Shown piece after piece: positions 49,545-61,574 of a DNA stretch of 64,000 bases. This stretch comes from Paraspadella gotoi. Taxonomy: Eukaryota; Chaetognatha. The position numbers were made by a program, and so were the translations under genes. Location of the stretch: NCBI GenBank assembly GCA_051294375.1, contig CM119268.1:13523761-13587760 (forward strand), in the 5' to 3' direction. The number at the start of each line of letters is the position of its first letter. Position 1 is the stretch's first letter. The notes under the pieces are model-generated. The model ran no database searches and was not told where the DNA came from. It was given only the letters and a program-made list of their open reading frames with translations.

Positions 49545-50700
49545 ACGTGGCGTGAAAGACGAGGAAGGAATGACGCCGTCGCTGAATAAAGTCTCATTTC
49601 CATGGACCCAGGTTTTTTAATCGCCTCATCCTTTCACTTTGTACTACGTGATTAATTGATTTTTTTTTATCAATTTTTTTTATCAAATTTTAAATCAATA
49701 TTTTTTTATTTTTATTTTTATTATTTTTATTATTTTTTTTATCTTTTTTTTGTTATCAAATTTTTTATCAAATTTTAAATAAACATTATAAAAAATCCCA
49801 GCTTAAAAAAAAAAAANNNNNNNNNNNNNNNNNNNNNNNNNNNNNNNNNNNNNNNNNNNNNNNNNNNNNNNNNNNNNNNNNNNNNNNNNNNNNNNNNNNN
49901 NNNNNNNNNNNNTATATATAGAAACTCGGAATCTTTCTTTTTAACACTGCTTCTCTTTTCTAGTCAAAAAACAGAGAGTTACGAGCATTAGGAACGCTTA
50001 ATTTTCCTTTCACTCCACTCGCCTTCCATCATTATCTTTCCCCAGAATAAAGAACCTCCCTTGATAAACGAACCCGCCGTTGCAGATTGATATCGGCGTT
50101 TGAATACTTTACCCAGGCATGAAAAGAAAGCTCGGGTTTGAATTTATTTCAAACGTATGGGATTCGATTACAAAAAAGAGAAAGAATAAGAATATTGGAG
50201 GAAATTGCAATCTTTTTATGCAAGGACAGATGGGCCGTCGACTGCGACGGCGGGAAGCTGAAAAACGACTCCGTTGGCCAACTCAACCGAGTCGGTTGCT
50301 TTCCTTTTTTTTCCTTTTTTGTCGGGCTTTAGGGATTTTAGGGAGGTTTTCAACATTCTTTTTAAAGATCAGAGGTTAAGCCTAAAGTGAGGGGAGATTC
50401 TGTGTAGGTTTACAGGTAATTACTCATAAGAAGCGAAAATCCTTTGTCGACGAATGAAAAATGTTACCAAACTAAAAAAAAAAAATTTCTAGCGACATAC
50501 TTTCAATTGTGTTTTTTTTTTAGCTGCGGATTTTATTTATAATGTTGTGATGAAAACCAAAAAGAATTTGATAAAAAAAATCAATTAATCACGTAGAACA
50601 AGATGAAAGGATGAGGCGATTAAAAAAACCTGAAGTCCATAGGAACATGAGACTTATATTTCAGCGACGGCCAGTCATTTCCTCCTCGTCCTAGTATCGA
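49545..50700. repeat. Inverted pair around the 49817-49912 gap
   Basis: 49545-49690 (GCTGAATAAAGTCTCAT.. and TAATCGCCTCATCCTTTCA) reappears as its reverse complement at about 50570-50700 with indels. The intervening 0.9 kb contains the gap and a GC-rich patch at 50221-50283 (open frame WAVDCDGGKLKNDSVGQLNR) that I cannot assign. Confidence 0.75.
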
Positions 50701-51072
50701 TCTCCCCCCCCGTGGCGGGCTGCGGCCATATATAAATGTTTAAAATTTTTCAGATCCATCATTTCCTATGATATATAAAATATAATGTAAGTAAAATGTT
50801 TTTGTAAAAAAAAAGTCAATCTAATAATATAAAGAACCGGTTTTTCTCTCCCTTTTCTTAAAGTAAATCGTCGTAAATCCTTGGATGAGCGAGAAAAGGT
50901 GAGACTTTGATATCGACTTTGACATCGACGAACGTTGAACTTTTCTTCTTATTGCAGACACGCCCACGTCGCGCGCGGCGAATGCCAATACATAAGATGC
51001 TATCCACCTTAGCACTCAATCTCAGGCTATAATGCAAAAAACGAAATGAGAAGAAAAGGTTGATTAAATATG

Positions 51073-51074
<2 letters not shown>

Positions 51075-51151
<77 letters not shown>
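51075..51151 (+). repeat. (GA)n microsatellite
   Basis: Perfect GA dinucleotide tract of about 38 units in intergenic DNA. Confidence 0.97.
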
Positions 51152-51154
<3 letters not shown>

Positions 51155-51155
<1 letters not shown>

Positions 51156-54100
51156 CTCTTCCTGGAATCTCCTAACGATTAAATAATGTACAATGAAATA
51201 GCAAAAAAATCGTGTATTCATCCTCGATTTCCGGACACGAGATATATTACTTTTCAAGCAACCAAACGCACATAATATCACGTTAGAAGTCAAAAGTCAG
51301 AACGTTGCTCTTTTGTTTCTAAATCGTCGACGACAAAAGCAGAACGAAAGTCCAGTTTCGAAATTGGCCAAACCGAATAAAGTTTCGGCATAAATTTGAA
51401 TAGAAAATAAACAAACGAGAGCCTAGAGTCGATTCGCCCGCGATTTTATTGTCCCCACTCACCCTAGACGCCCTCTCCCGAGATCCCCGTCAATCTTCCC
51501 ACTTCCTCAACCACTCTATCAATCAATCCATCCCCTTTTTTTCTCTTCCCTCCATAGTTTATTTATTTATTTATTTATTTTTTAGGCGCTAAATATCGCT
51601 TGTGGCTCTACTCCCGCTTCGGGTATTTTAGACAATGATTTTGAAATTGGAATATTGTCATTTATTTTCAATCTCGCTGATAAATATAGGACATTCTTCA
51701 GTTAAAAAAACGGTTGGCTATAGTTATCTTTTACTTGTAAGGTAGAGCACACTAGGTAAATTTCTATGCCTTCAAATACGGTAAGACATGATTTCTTTCG
51801 CGAACAACAATCAAATCCTCATATCTGCTTAATTAAGAAAAAAGTACAGGCGATTTTCATGGTAAGAACAACTTTTAACGATGAAGTAGCTCATAAGAAT
51901 TTTAACGTCATTTAGGTTCACAGGACTCTTCAGGAAAAAGATGACACATAATCTTTTTGTTTCTTACACTCTCTTTTTTCTTTTCCCTTCTTCTTCTTCT
52001 TTTCTGTCACTCTTTCTTTCCTTTAATCCTCCTCTCTTCCTTTTCCTATTTCTTCCTCTCTTTTGTCTCTCTTTCCTTTACTATTTCTTTCTTTATCTCA
52101 GCTTTTTTCTTCTTTTCTCCATTCTGTCTCTCTTTTCCTACTATCTCTTCTTTTCTCTCCTTCTCTTGTTCTCAATCTCTCTTTACTTCATTTTTTATAC
52201 TTTCCAATCGCCTCCCTCCCCTCTATCAGCTTCCTATTTTCACACACATTGTCTTTCCCTCCTCTTCTCTTTTTCTCCCGGTCACTTATTATATCTGCGT
52301 TTACATTATGTTAAATATATGAAAATGTTTAAAATGTAACGTAGTAAAAAAAATTTTGGGTAGCGCAAGATTTTATTCAAAGTTTGGTTGCCTAGCAGAT
52401 TTAGTAAATCAACAGATTTTTTGCGGAAAATATTTTCCGCAAAATCTGTCGATTCTGAGAAAAAACAAGTCCTGACGCTTTCCATTGGATTAAAAGGATG
52501 CGGTTTTTTTTTGATTAATCAACGTCAGTATGTATATTAATCTTTTAAAACTAATAAATCAGTTGAAAATATTCTTTTTATAAAAAATAACGCAAGTCAC
52601 AAAAAGTCACAAAATTAATTGGCGTCTTTAAAAATTATTTGTAGCTAAACGAAGCAGGTTTTTTTTTTATTATTTTATAGGTTTTAAAAAGCTTATTCAA
52701 TAGGCTATATTTTCTGTAAATTAAACCAATTTGAACAATTTTTGTTTAACAATTATGATAAAAACTGAGAAAATAGAAACTTTTTGACTTGTCAATTTTA
52801 AATTAATTCATAGGCAAAACTACAAATGATTAAGCAAAATAAATTTACCCAGAGGTGAATAAGTAAGGAAGAACGGATTTCCAAAAGAAAAAATTTTTCT
52901 TCACTTTCCTTGGCATTCAATCAGAGGACGAAAGTGAAAATGGACAAAAATGGACATGATTTTTTTTCTTAAATATCGGCAAAAATGTACTTTTTATAAT
53001 TAGAATCGGATGGAGATGATTTTAACCAATCCCTAGTTCGGCCAATTGTGTATTAATGGTACAAATTAAATTAATATTGTAAGTAACGACTGAACAATAA
53101 TAGGAAAGAGTTGTTTTTTCGCTAAATGCGAAGTTTGTAAGCGACCTTGTTCACTTTTTTAAGGATCGTCTCCTGGGAGAAGAGGACAGGGATTGGCCAG
53201 ATTGATCTGAGTCGGGGTTGAGTTTCAATTGAAAATAATTAGTAAACTTAAGTTGGTTAAGGATTTGTTAAAAGCGACAATATAACAAAAGTATGAATTT
53301 AATCCCTTATTTATCCTTTCCAAAAAAATTCGTCTTATTTTGAAATCGTCAAGTTTCGACTTTTGCCGACAAAAAGAAGGAAACGAAGCAGATTTTATAT
53401 TCATAACATCATCAATCGTTAAAATTCGATAACCATGAGACTGATATATTCCGTTTCATGGGCGCCACTAAAGATTTTCTATTTGAATAAAGCGATAAAA
53501 TTTCTCAAGTTCGTACGAGTTCGTTTTCTTCACCTTCTGCGTTTTTTGTCTCTTTTTTTTCCCCGCGATTTCGAATCCATTCTCTTCTCTTCATTCTGTT
53601 CCTTCTTCTCACATTTCTTTTCTTTTCTTTTCTTNNNNNNNNNNTTCTTTTCTTTCTTTTCTTTTCTAAATCTCATCTTTTCTCTTTTCTTTCTCGGTTT
53701 TCTCTTTCCTCTTTTCCTTCTTCCCTTTCCTCCTCCTCTTCCCCTTCTTCCACTTCCTCTCCCTGCTGAGACGACGGTTTTCGATTTCATTTATGACTCA
53801 GCTCCGTTTCCCACCGAAGACTTATGTTCCAAGTCTTTCATTTCTCCATTTCTTTTTCGAGGCGAGAATTTCTTTTCCGAGGCCAGAGTCCTCTCTGTTT
53901 CGTCACCTCTAAGAAGGAGGCATATATCCTTCCTCTCAAAGAAGACAAATTATGTACACATAAAAAGTATGAAAAGGGTTTTAAAAATTTTTAGCCTTAC
54001 CAAGCTCTGAGTCACGGCCCATCAGAAGGTCGATGACCCATGAGTCGATCGTTCGGGCACAAGTGGCCCAACGTTCCCCCAAAATAATTCCGCGTCACTC

Positions 54101-54420
54101 CCGGGGGATTTTGCGATAAATCTTTCCCCGAGTTCTCACCCTGGGTGTCTCGCTGCCATTTAAGAGTTCGTGCACCCAAGGCAAAAAACTCAATCTCTAT
54201 CGATGTTCATTCATTTGTAGTTGATAAAAAAAAGTTTTTAAAATTCTGTTCAATTTTTTTTAATTAATAGTTTATTAAAGAAATTATTTACGTACGTTTT
54301 TCTTATAAGTTTTAGCAATCAAATTATTTTTCCGTGTCAGTTTCTAATGAATACAAAGTAACTTTAGAAATCATTTAAATAATAAGTAAGTATATAAAAA
54401 ATAAGTATTCTTAATCATTC
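51155..54420. other. Intergenic DNA, no supported gene
   Basis: AT-rich with long pyrimidine stretches at 51965-52280 and 53560-53760, whose open frames are repeat translation only. 53780-53900 reads VFDFIYDSAPFPTEDLCS on the plus strand, but no splice partner or family was found. A 10-N gap lies at 53635-53644. Confidence 0.45.
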
Positions 54421-54497
54421 AATCATTGGCCACGACAGCTTCAATTGCGATACCCATTCTTTTTTTCTTTTTCTTCCACTTTCTTCATTCCGACAAG

Positions 54498-54614
54498 GAT
54501 CGCGTTTGCAATGAACGCCCCCCCAAAATTGCCTCTACGCCAGAGAATTCGAGCCACTCATATCGTTATCCTGACAGCGAAGCCTCATTTCTGTTCGACG
54601 GTTCGGACGAGTGA
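54498..54614 (+). CDS. Candidate terminal exon, family unknown
   Basis: A polypyrimidine tract (54459-54490) and an acceptor-like CGACAAG precede a 39-codon segment that reads PPKIASTPENSSHSYRY and then PDSEASFLFDGSDE, followed by TGA. The acidic, serine-rich tail looks protein-like. No upstream exon was identified, so this may be an isolated chance frame. Confidence 0.25.
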   Translation, partial: DRVCNERPPKIASTPENSSHSYRYPDSEASFLFDGSDE

Positions 54615-54724
54615 TGTAGGCCGTGGTTGTTGTTCGTGAAATGAGATGGGGAAAAAGGAATGAAAAGAGAAGGAGAGAGAGAGTGTGAGGCATTAGGGAG
54701 AAAAGAAAAAAACTACTAACAAGA

Positions 54725-54890
54725 TCGGTTCATCCAATGTGTTGTGCCGCGGTGACTTTCTTTGCCCGTGCATTGGAAACCGTCTTTTATTCCTTATAGT
54801 TTTAGGAAGGCGGAGCTAGTATTCACTTAGATTTGATTTTTTTTTCTTTCTTAACCACCATATTGAGTCACTACATATAGGCGCATTTAA
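54725..54890 (+). repeat. Dispersed ~200-bp repeat, copy B
   Basis: Second copy of the repeat at 44550-44800, in the same orientation, diverged by substitutions and indels. No coding potential. It could be a SINE body or MITE remnant. Confidence 0.55.
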
Positions 54891-55079
54891 GTAAACCCTT
54901 TCATGACCGTATAGTGATATCGTACTCAGGAATGAAACGAAAGTCTCTAACTATTGACTAAGCTCGGCTAATGAAAAGATGGCGTATCGCGTGAAGGCGA
55001 CAAAGGCTTCCAACGATGATCCCTCGATGTCAGGCAATCAACAGCGGCTATAAATCCCACTAATTGTGGCTCCTTCACG

Positions 55080-55099
55080 ACTCTCTCTCCTCCTCTCTT

Positions 55100-55158
<59 letters not shown>

Positions 55159-55160
55159 TT
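55080..55160 (+). repeat. (CT)n microsatellite
   Basis: Interrupted CT tract. Further GA/CT tracts lie at 55365-55422 and 56263-56300. The region between is non-coding as far as can be seen. Confidence 0.95.
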
Positions 55161-56258
55161 TCTCATCCTGTTGATTCTTGAAAGCTTTTCTGGCTTATTC
55201 GTTGAGCTCCTTTCCCAAAAAATATTACGGATGAATAGCGGAAGTGTAGCAGTGGAAAATATGAGAGCACGTTGAATATCCATTATTGCCCTTAGTTCGA
55301 GTCCGGGGACCTTTGCCGAATTGAGAGCGTATGAAAATGATGTCTGTGAGAGAGATGAAGACGAGAGAGAGAGAGAGAGAGAGAGAAGAGAAAAGAGAAG
55401 AGAGAGAGAGAGAGAGAGAGAGGGAATATTTCCTCGTTTTTACATTGCTTTCTTAACGGGACTTCACCGACGGGTCATCGTTCACTTTAAATCCGGGGAT
55501 TTTCTCTTTTGAAGCGAGGTGGTGAAAGTTTGGGTAAGTTGTGGTGAATGATTAAAGGGTGAGGGATCTCGAGAGGTATGTGTGGTGGAGGATTTTAGAT
55601 GACGAATGAGAGAATTGGTTTATAAATGCAATGAATGAGAACCATATCATCAGACATCAGAATAACACCGTAGAATCGTTGACGAAGAACTTAGGCCATT
55701 GTAATCTATATTATTGGGCAGCTCAAAGGCCGCCAACCAGATACATTGAAAAGATTGTCTGACGTAATTAGGTCCACAGCACACACATTACAATCATTAC
55801 AATCAGCATACGTGGAAATCGGTAAGCTTTAATAATTTTAAAAGAGATAAAAAACTAAAGAAAAACAACTTAATAAAAAAAATTATGAAAAAGCGAAATC
55901 GAAAATTAAACTTTAGCCAGTTCTCAAGGAAATTTTGAAACTAGATTGGTGAAAAATTTCTTAAAATTTAGAATATCCTTTCGAATAAAAAAGTGTATGA
56001 GAAAAAACTGGTAATATACTCTGAGATAGAAAATACACTGCAATATGCAAATGAGATTTTGTGGTTGGCAATTAAAATATCAATAAGCGTAATGTTTTTT
56101 GTACAGGTATATTATAATGGGGGGCTGATTATTCACCACGGTCGAAGGCCCCTACGTTTTTCCCCACCTCATCTTCCGCCTTCCCGCGAGTTCAAACAAC
56201 TTTCCCGCTTCAGATCAGTTGACGCTCTCAATTCTCGCGTGCCAACGCATAGAATGTC

Positions 56259-56299
<41 letters not shown>

Positions 56300-56327
56300 C
56301 ACTTCTGTTTTCATTTTTTCCTGCCTG

Positions 56328-57480
56328 TTCGGTTCCTTTTTCTTCGACTTTTTTGGTGTAAGATTAACAAAGGTCAGCTCGCGTCCTCAGACAACGGCAA
56401 AGTCATGGCGGCGACTGAGACGTTAATTCTGGTTAGAAACAAGTCTCACACTTTAGTCCAAAATTATTCTTTTGCAAATTTATAAGAAAACATTTTTTTT
56501 TAATAATTATGATATCCAGCACAACAGCCAGAGAAGCGGAACCTAAAAGTAATGAAGTTTGCAAAATTTTTTGTTTTTTGATTCAAGAAGGATGAAAAAA
56601 ATAGCTCGGGACCTGAAGGCCGGCGAAGCAGCAGAACGTAGTTTTGAAGCATGTCCAAAAAAGTAATCGCAAGAATATTTTGAGGAATAGAAAAATAGTT
56701 AATTGGTTTAGTTTTTGTAAACGTTTCATTTCGTGCATTTTACAAAAAGCAATATATATCGATTTCGATCTCGTACTTGTTACAGGCTCGCTCCAGAGAG
56801 CTCCGGCATTAAATGAGCTAATTAGAATGTGAAAATGACCTAACGTGATGCGAAAACATTAAAACCAGACTTTTTTTATAAGATTTGATCAGTGTGACAG
56901 GGTAAAAATATTAAACGAGACTGTCTTTAGTTCTGATCTCACCGCATTGTAAATAATTCAATCCAAACATCGTAACGTTCACTGTTTGATGAATGGAGAA
57001 AAATATATAGACGTTTAAAGTAAAAAAGAGGAAATAGAACTATTAAACAAGATCTTGAAACAAAAAAAAGATAAAAAAGTTGAAAAAAAAAAAACAAAGG
57101 GAAAATGGACCTTTTGGTCCGGGACGATCCAAGGTTTAGGTTAGATGGAGGTCACGAGGAGGAAGAGGAGGAAAGGAGGAAGAATAAGAAGAAAGTAAAA
57201 AAGTCAAAATAAAATTGGGAAGGAAGAGAAAAAATCAAAGAAAGAAAATCAGACAAAAAAATATTTCAGGAAGAAAAAAAGAAAACGAAAAAAAAAAAAT
57301 AATAAGAGAGGGGAAGGAAGGAAAGAAGAGACAAAAAAAAAATCCGTGTTTCTTGCTAAAAGCTAAGGATGCAACAAAAAAAAAATGTTTTCTTCTTTTA
57401 AAAGAAGAAACGAGAACTCAATTCTCTGTTGAAAAAGGGGAAGGGAGTTATTGAAAGGACAAGCGCGAAATACTTCAGCC
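56328..57480 (+). repeat. First copy of a 1.15-kb tandem duplication
   Basis: Begins at TTCGGTTCC, followed by the GACTTTTTTGGTGTAAGATTAAC segment, and ends at CGCGAAATACTTCAGCCTTAA. The same sequence with scattered indels follows at 57622-58760 after a 25-N gap. An ATGGCGGCGACTGAGACG segment at 56405 is YY1-like and could mark a first exon, but no coding continuation was found. Confidence 0.9.
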
Positions 57481-57621
57481 TTAAGAGGGAGGAGGATCAA
57501 TTTTTAGGGCTATATTCATAGTTAGAGCTATTTTTCTACTTTAGACGTCGAAAACCGCAGCCCTCTATCATTTCGGAAAGCGGAGATATACTAAGTNNNN
57601 NNNNNNNNNNNNNNNNNNNNN

Positions 57622-58760
57622 TTCGGTTCCTTTTCTGACTTTTTTGGTGTAAGATTAACAAAAGGTCAGCCGGTTCCTCAGACAACGGCAAAGATGGCGG
57701 CGACTGAGACGTTTAATTCTGGTTAGAAACAAGTCTCACACTTTAGTCCAAAATTATTCTTTTGCAATTTATAAGAAAACATTTTTTTTAAAATTATGAT
57801 ATCAGCAAAACAGCCAGAGAAGCGGGAAACCATAAAAGTAATGAAGTGTTGCAAAATTTTTGTTTTGATTCAAGAAGGATGAAAAATCAGTCGGACTGAA
57901 GGCGGCGAAGCAGAACGTAGTTTTGAAGGCATGTCCAAAAAAGTAATCGCAAGAATATTTTGAGGAAATAGAAAATATAGTTTAATGTTTAGTTTTGTAA
58001 ACGTTCATTTCGTGCATTTTACAAAAAGCAATATATATCGATTTCGATCTCGTAACATTGTTACAGGCTCGCTCCAGAGAGCTCCGGCATTAAATGAGCA
58101 ATTAGATGTGAAAATGACCTAACGTGATGCGAAAACATTAAAACCAGACTTTTTTTATAAGATTTGAATCAGTGTGACAGGTAAAAATAGTAAACGAGAC
58201 TGTTCTTTAGTTCTGATCTCACCGCATTGTAAATATATTCAATCCAAACATCGTAACGTTCACTGTTGATGAATGGAGAAAAATATATAGACGTTTAAGT
58301 AAAAAAAGGAAATAGAACTATTAAAGGAGATCTTGAAACAAAAAAAAAGATAAAAAAGTTGAAAAAAAAAAACAAAGGGAAAATGGACTTTGGTCCGGGA
58401 CGATCCAAGGTTTAGGTTAGATGGAGGTCACGAGGAGGAAGAGGAGGAAAGGAGGAAGAATAAGAAGAAAGTAAAAAAGTCAAAATAAAATTGGGAAGGA
58501 AGAGAAAAAATCAAAGAAAGAAAATCAGACAAAAAAATATTTCAGGAAGAAAAAAAGAAAACGAAAAAAAAAAAATAAATAAGAGAGGGGGAAGGAGGAA
58601 AGGAAGAGACAAAAAAAAAATCCGTGTTTCTTGCTAAAAGCTAAGGATGCAACAAAAAAAAAATGTTTTCTTCTTTTAAAAGAAGAAACGAGAACTCAAT
58701 TCTCTGTTGAAAAGGGGAAGGGAGTTTTGAAGGACAAGCGCGAAATACTTCAGCCTTAAT
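57622..58760 (+). repeat. Second copy of the 1.15-kb tandem duplication
   Basis: Direct copy of 56328-57480 differing by many single-base indels, starting immediately after the 25-N gap 57597-57621. Here the YY1-like site reads AAGATGGCGGC at about 57690-57700. Confidence 0.9.
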
Positions 58761-59316
58761 TGCGCAGAATAGAGATGAGAACAAAATTTTTCGCGTTTTT
58801 TTTTCTTTTGGCCTCCGTTTCTTTCTTTTTTTTTCTTTCTTTCCATCTTTTTTATTGTTATTATCTTTTTTCTTTCTTTCTTTCTTTCCTTCTTTCTTTC
58901 TTTTTTTTCCTTTTTTTTNNNNNNNNNNNNNNNNNNNNNNNNNNNNNNNNNNNNNNNNNNNNNNNNNNNNNNNNNNNNNNNNNNNNNNNNNNNNNNNNNN
59001 NNNNNNNNNNNNNNNNNNNNNNNNNNNNNNNNNNNNNNNNNNNNNNNNNNNNNNNNNNNNNNNNNNNNNNNNNNNNNNNNNNNNNNNNNNNNNNNNNNNN
59101 NNNNNNNNNNNNNNNNNNNNNNNNNNNNNNNNNNNNNNNNNNNNNNNTTTTTAATTTTTTAATTTTTAATTTTTTTTTCTTTTTTTCCTTTTTTCTTTTT
59201 CTTTTTTTCTTTCTTTCCTTCTTTTGCTCTCGCTACGTATCGATTTGTTTATAGTCGCGAATAATAAATTATGACGGGGTGCATTTAAGTGTCAGTCGTC
59301 AACCGGTCAAACTCAC

Positions 59317-59534
59317 CCGGATCTCCCGATGTCTTCCGCGCTCGCCCTCGGTCCGCCCGACACCCGGTCGCCCGACAATCGGTCTTCGCTGCCGCGAGAG
59401 GCGAACCCGCGCAGTTCGTCGTGGGTCGTCGTCGTCGTCATCGTCGACGCCGCCGTCTCGTCCTGCGACGAAGTCGTCGTCGTCGTCGTCGCGGGAGCCG
59501 TCGTCGCCGACGTCGTCGCCAGCGTCGTCGTCAT
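59317..59534 (-). CDS. Candidate first coding exon, Thr-rich, family unknown
   Basis: Minus strand. ATG at 59534, then a threonine-rich stretch made of ACG codons, then HDELRGFASRGSEDRLSGD and RVSGGPRASAEDIGRS, ending at a GG|GTGAGT donor (59316-59311). The 72-codon length, GC-rich third positions in the second half and the consensus donor support coding. No downstream exon was found in the AT-rich sequence at lower coordinates. The opposite strand is also open because of the CGT/ACG repeats, so the direction is not certain. Confidence 0.4.
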
Positions 59535-59909
59535 TCGAGAAAAAAAATGGCGGACGGTTTGAAGAAGGCGTTGTGTGGCTGAAGAGGGAGAGAATAGGGT
59601 AGGTAAGACAAGGGGAAGTAAGTGAGATTGAGATGAAGATGAAGATGAAGACGAGAAAGGAAATACAAAACAAGGGAAAAATTTAAAAAAAGAGTAAGAG
59701 GAAAAAACGAGCTCGAATCTCGAGGGTTTTANNNNNNNNNNNNNNNNNNNNNNNNNNNNNNNNNNNNNNNNNNNNNNNNNNNNNNNNNNNNNNNNNNNNN
59801 NNNNNNNNNNNNNNNNNNNNNNNNNNNNNNNNNNNNNNNNNNNNNNNNNNNNNNNNNNNNNNNNNNNNNNNNNNNNNNNNNNNNNNNNNNNNNNNNNNNN
59901 NGAATCGTT

Positions 59910-61080
59910 CCCTCGTTTCTCCATCCACGCCACTTTGACTAAAGAAAAAACATTAATTTATATGTAAAAGGAAAAGGTTTAGTAGATTTCCTTTATTGTC
60001 CCTGTTGCTACGCTTTTAGCAAAAAAATTCACAATTGTTAAAGTCACTTTCAGGAAAACAGAATTAGACGTCAACTCCTTCAGAAATATCCCAGTTCTCT
60101 ATTAACTACTAAAGCCCCAAACTTTCTTATTCCACGATCAGGGTTCATCGTATTTGCTAATTTGTCGTCGGCGTAGTTTTCGTCGTCTTCTCCTTATTCT
60201 TTCTTTTTGGCGTCGGCCCCCAGTCTGCCTTTGTTTTTTTCCGACTTTATCCTTTTTCGATATATTTCTTATCTCTAACTGAATTTTAAACTTGAAGCGA
60301 AACTAAATCAATCGGTGATTGATTTAGTTCTTAATTCATTTCTCAATTACCCTTATTTCTTTGTACAGCATTTTCATTTCGTTGCCGTTGTAGCATTGAA
60401 ATTCCTTCGTTCCTCATCAATCCATTTTCATTTTGCAAGCTTTTCGTAATCTTCATCGCNNNNNNNNNNNNNNNNNNNNNNNNNNNNNNNNNNNNNNNNN
60501 NNNNNNNNNNNNNNNNNNNNNNNNNNNNNNNNNNNNNNNNNNNNNNNNNNNNNNNNNNNNNNNNNNNNNNNNNNNNNNNNNNNNNNNNNNNNNNNNNNNN
60601 NNNNNNNNNNNNNNNNNNNNNNNNNNNNNNNNNNNNNNNNNNNNNNNNNNNNNNNNNNNNNNNNNNNNNNNNNNNNNNNNNNNNNNNNNNNNNNNNNNNN
60701 NNNNNNNNNNNNNNNNNNNNNNNNNNNNNNNNNNNNNNNNNNNNNAAACTAAGCAATTATGAACTCTAACGGTCCCACGTTCAATGTGATAACTTCGACA
60801 CATAAGATTCTTCCCACAACGTCGATGGATATTTTTTTATAAAGTCACGCTCTAAATTTAGTTCCTGGTACGAGGGCTAATACCAAGAAAACGTTTTTTA
60901 AAATTAACTTTGTTTTTACGTACTAAAAATGTTTTTCTCATTGGTCAACCTGGTTATAGTTTGTCTAATTTGTTTTTCAGGGTTTCAATCCAAAAAAAAC
61001 CTTATTTGATTTTTTATCTCATTCTCTGCCTACATATCAGTGTCCCTCATTTACATTATTTTAAAAGTTGAATGGCTTTT
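59910..61080. other. Intergenic DNA with a large gap
   Basis: AT-rich. The gap 60460-60745 is unresolved. No splice-bounded coding segment was seen on either side. Confidence 0.5.
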
Positions 61081-61124
61081 GCTTAAAAAAAAAACGAATC
61101 AAGCAATGACAGAAAATGGTTGGT

Positions 61125-61370
61125 GCCACGGCCAATCAGGCGCCAAAAGCGTCGACAAACATTCACCAATCTCTCCAGCGCTCCGGTCGACAAGGCCTTT
61201 CACGCCCACAACAACTAAATTGGAAACGACTCGACCGGATCGGCCACCTTTCACTGGCGCGGTTACCCTAAAACAGTCTCACTTTGCCAACACAGAGGGA
61301 ACTCGTAAGGACTGTGATTGGAACGAAACACTTCGGATGCGTGCGTTCCCCCTCCGAGCCAATGGGAGGT
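61125..61370 (+). promoter_or_regulatory. CCAAT-box cluster upstream of the ubiquitin-interacting protein gene
   Basis: CCAAT motifs occur at 61132-61136 (in GGCCAATCAGG, an NF-Y-like context), 61166-61170 and 61359-61363, with a reverse ATTGG at 61317-61321. The stretch is richer in GC and CpG than its surroundings and lies 200-450 bp upstream of the first in-frame ATG at 61575. A promoter role is inferred from position and motif clustering only. Confidence 0.45.
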
Positions 61371-61574
61371 CAGGCGTGTCATGTGTATTTTTTGTATCAA
61401 TTTTCTCAGTTTATATGTTATATTTCGTCAAATCGTTTAGAATAATAGAGAGATATTACACATTACCGTAATGATTATATTACACAAAATATTACACAAA
61501 ACCGGAATTCCTGTCACGCCACAGTACATCAATTGTCGCACAAAATATTTTTTCTTAACGAGATATGTTCGGTG

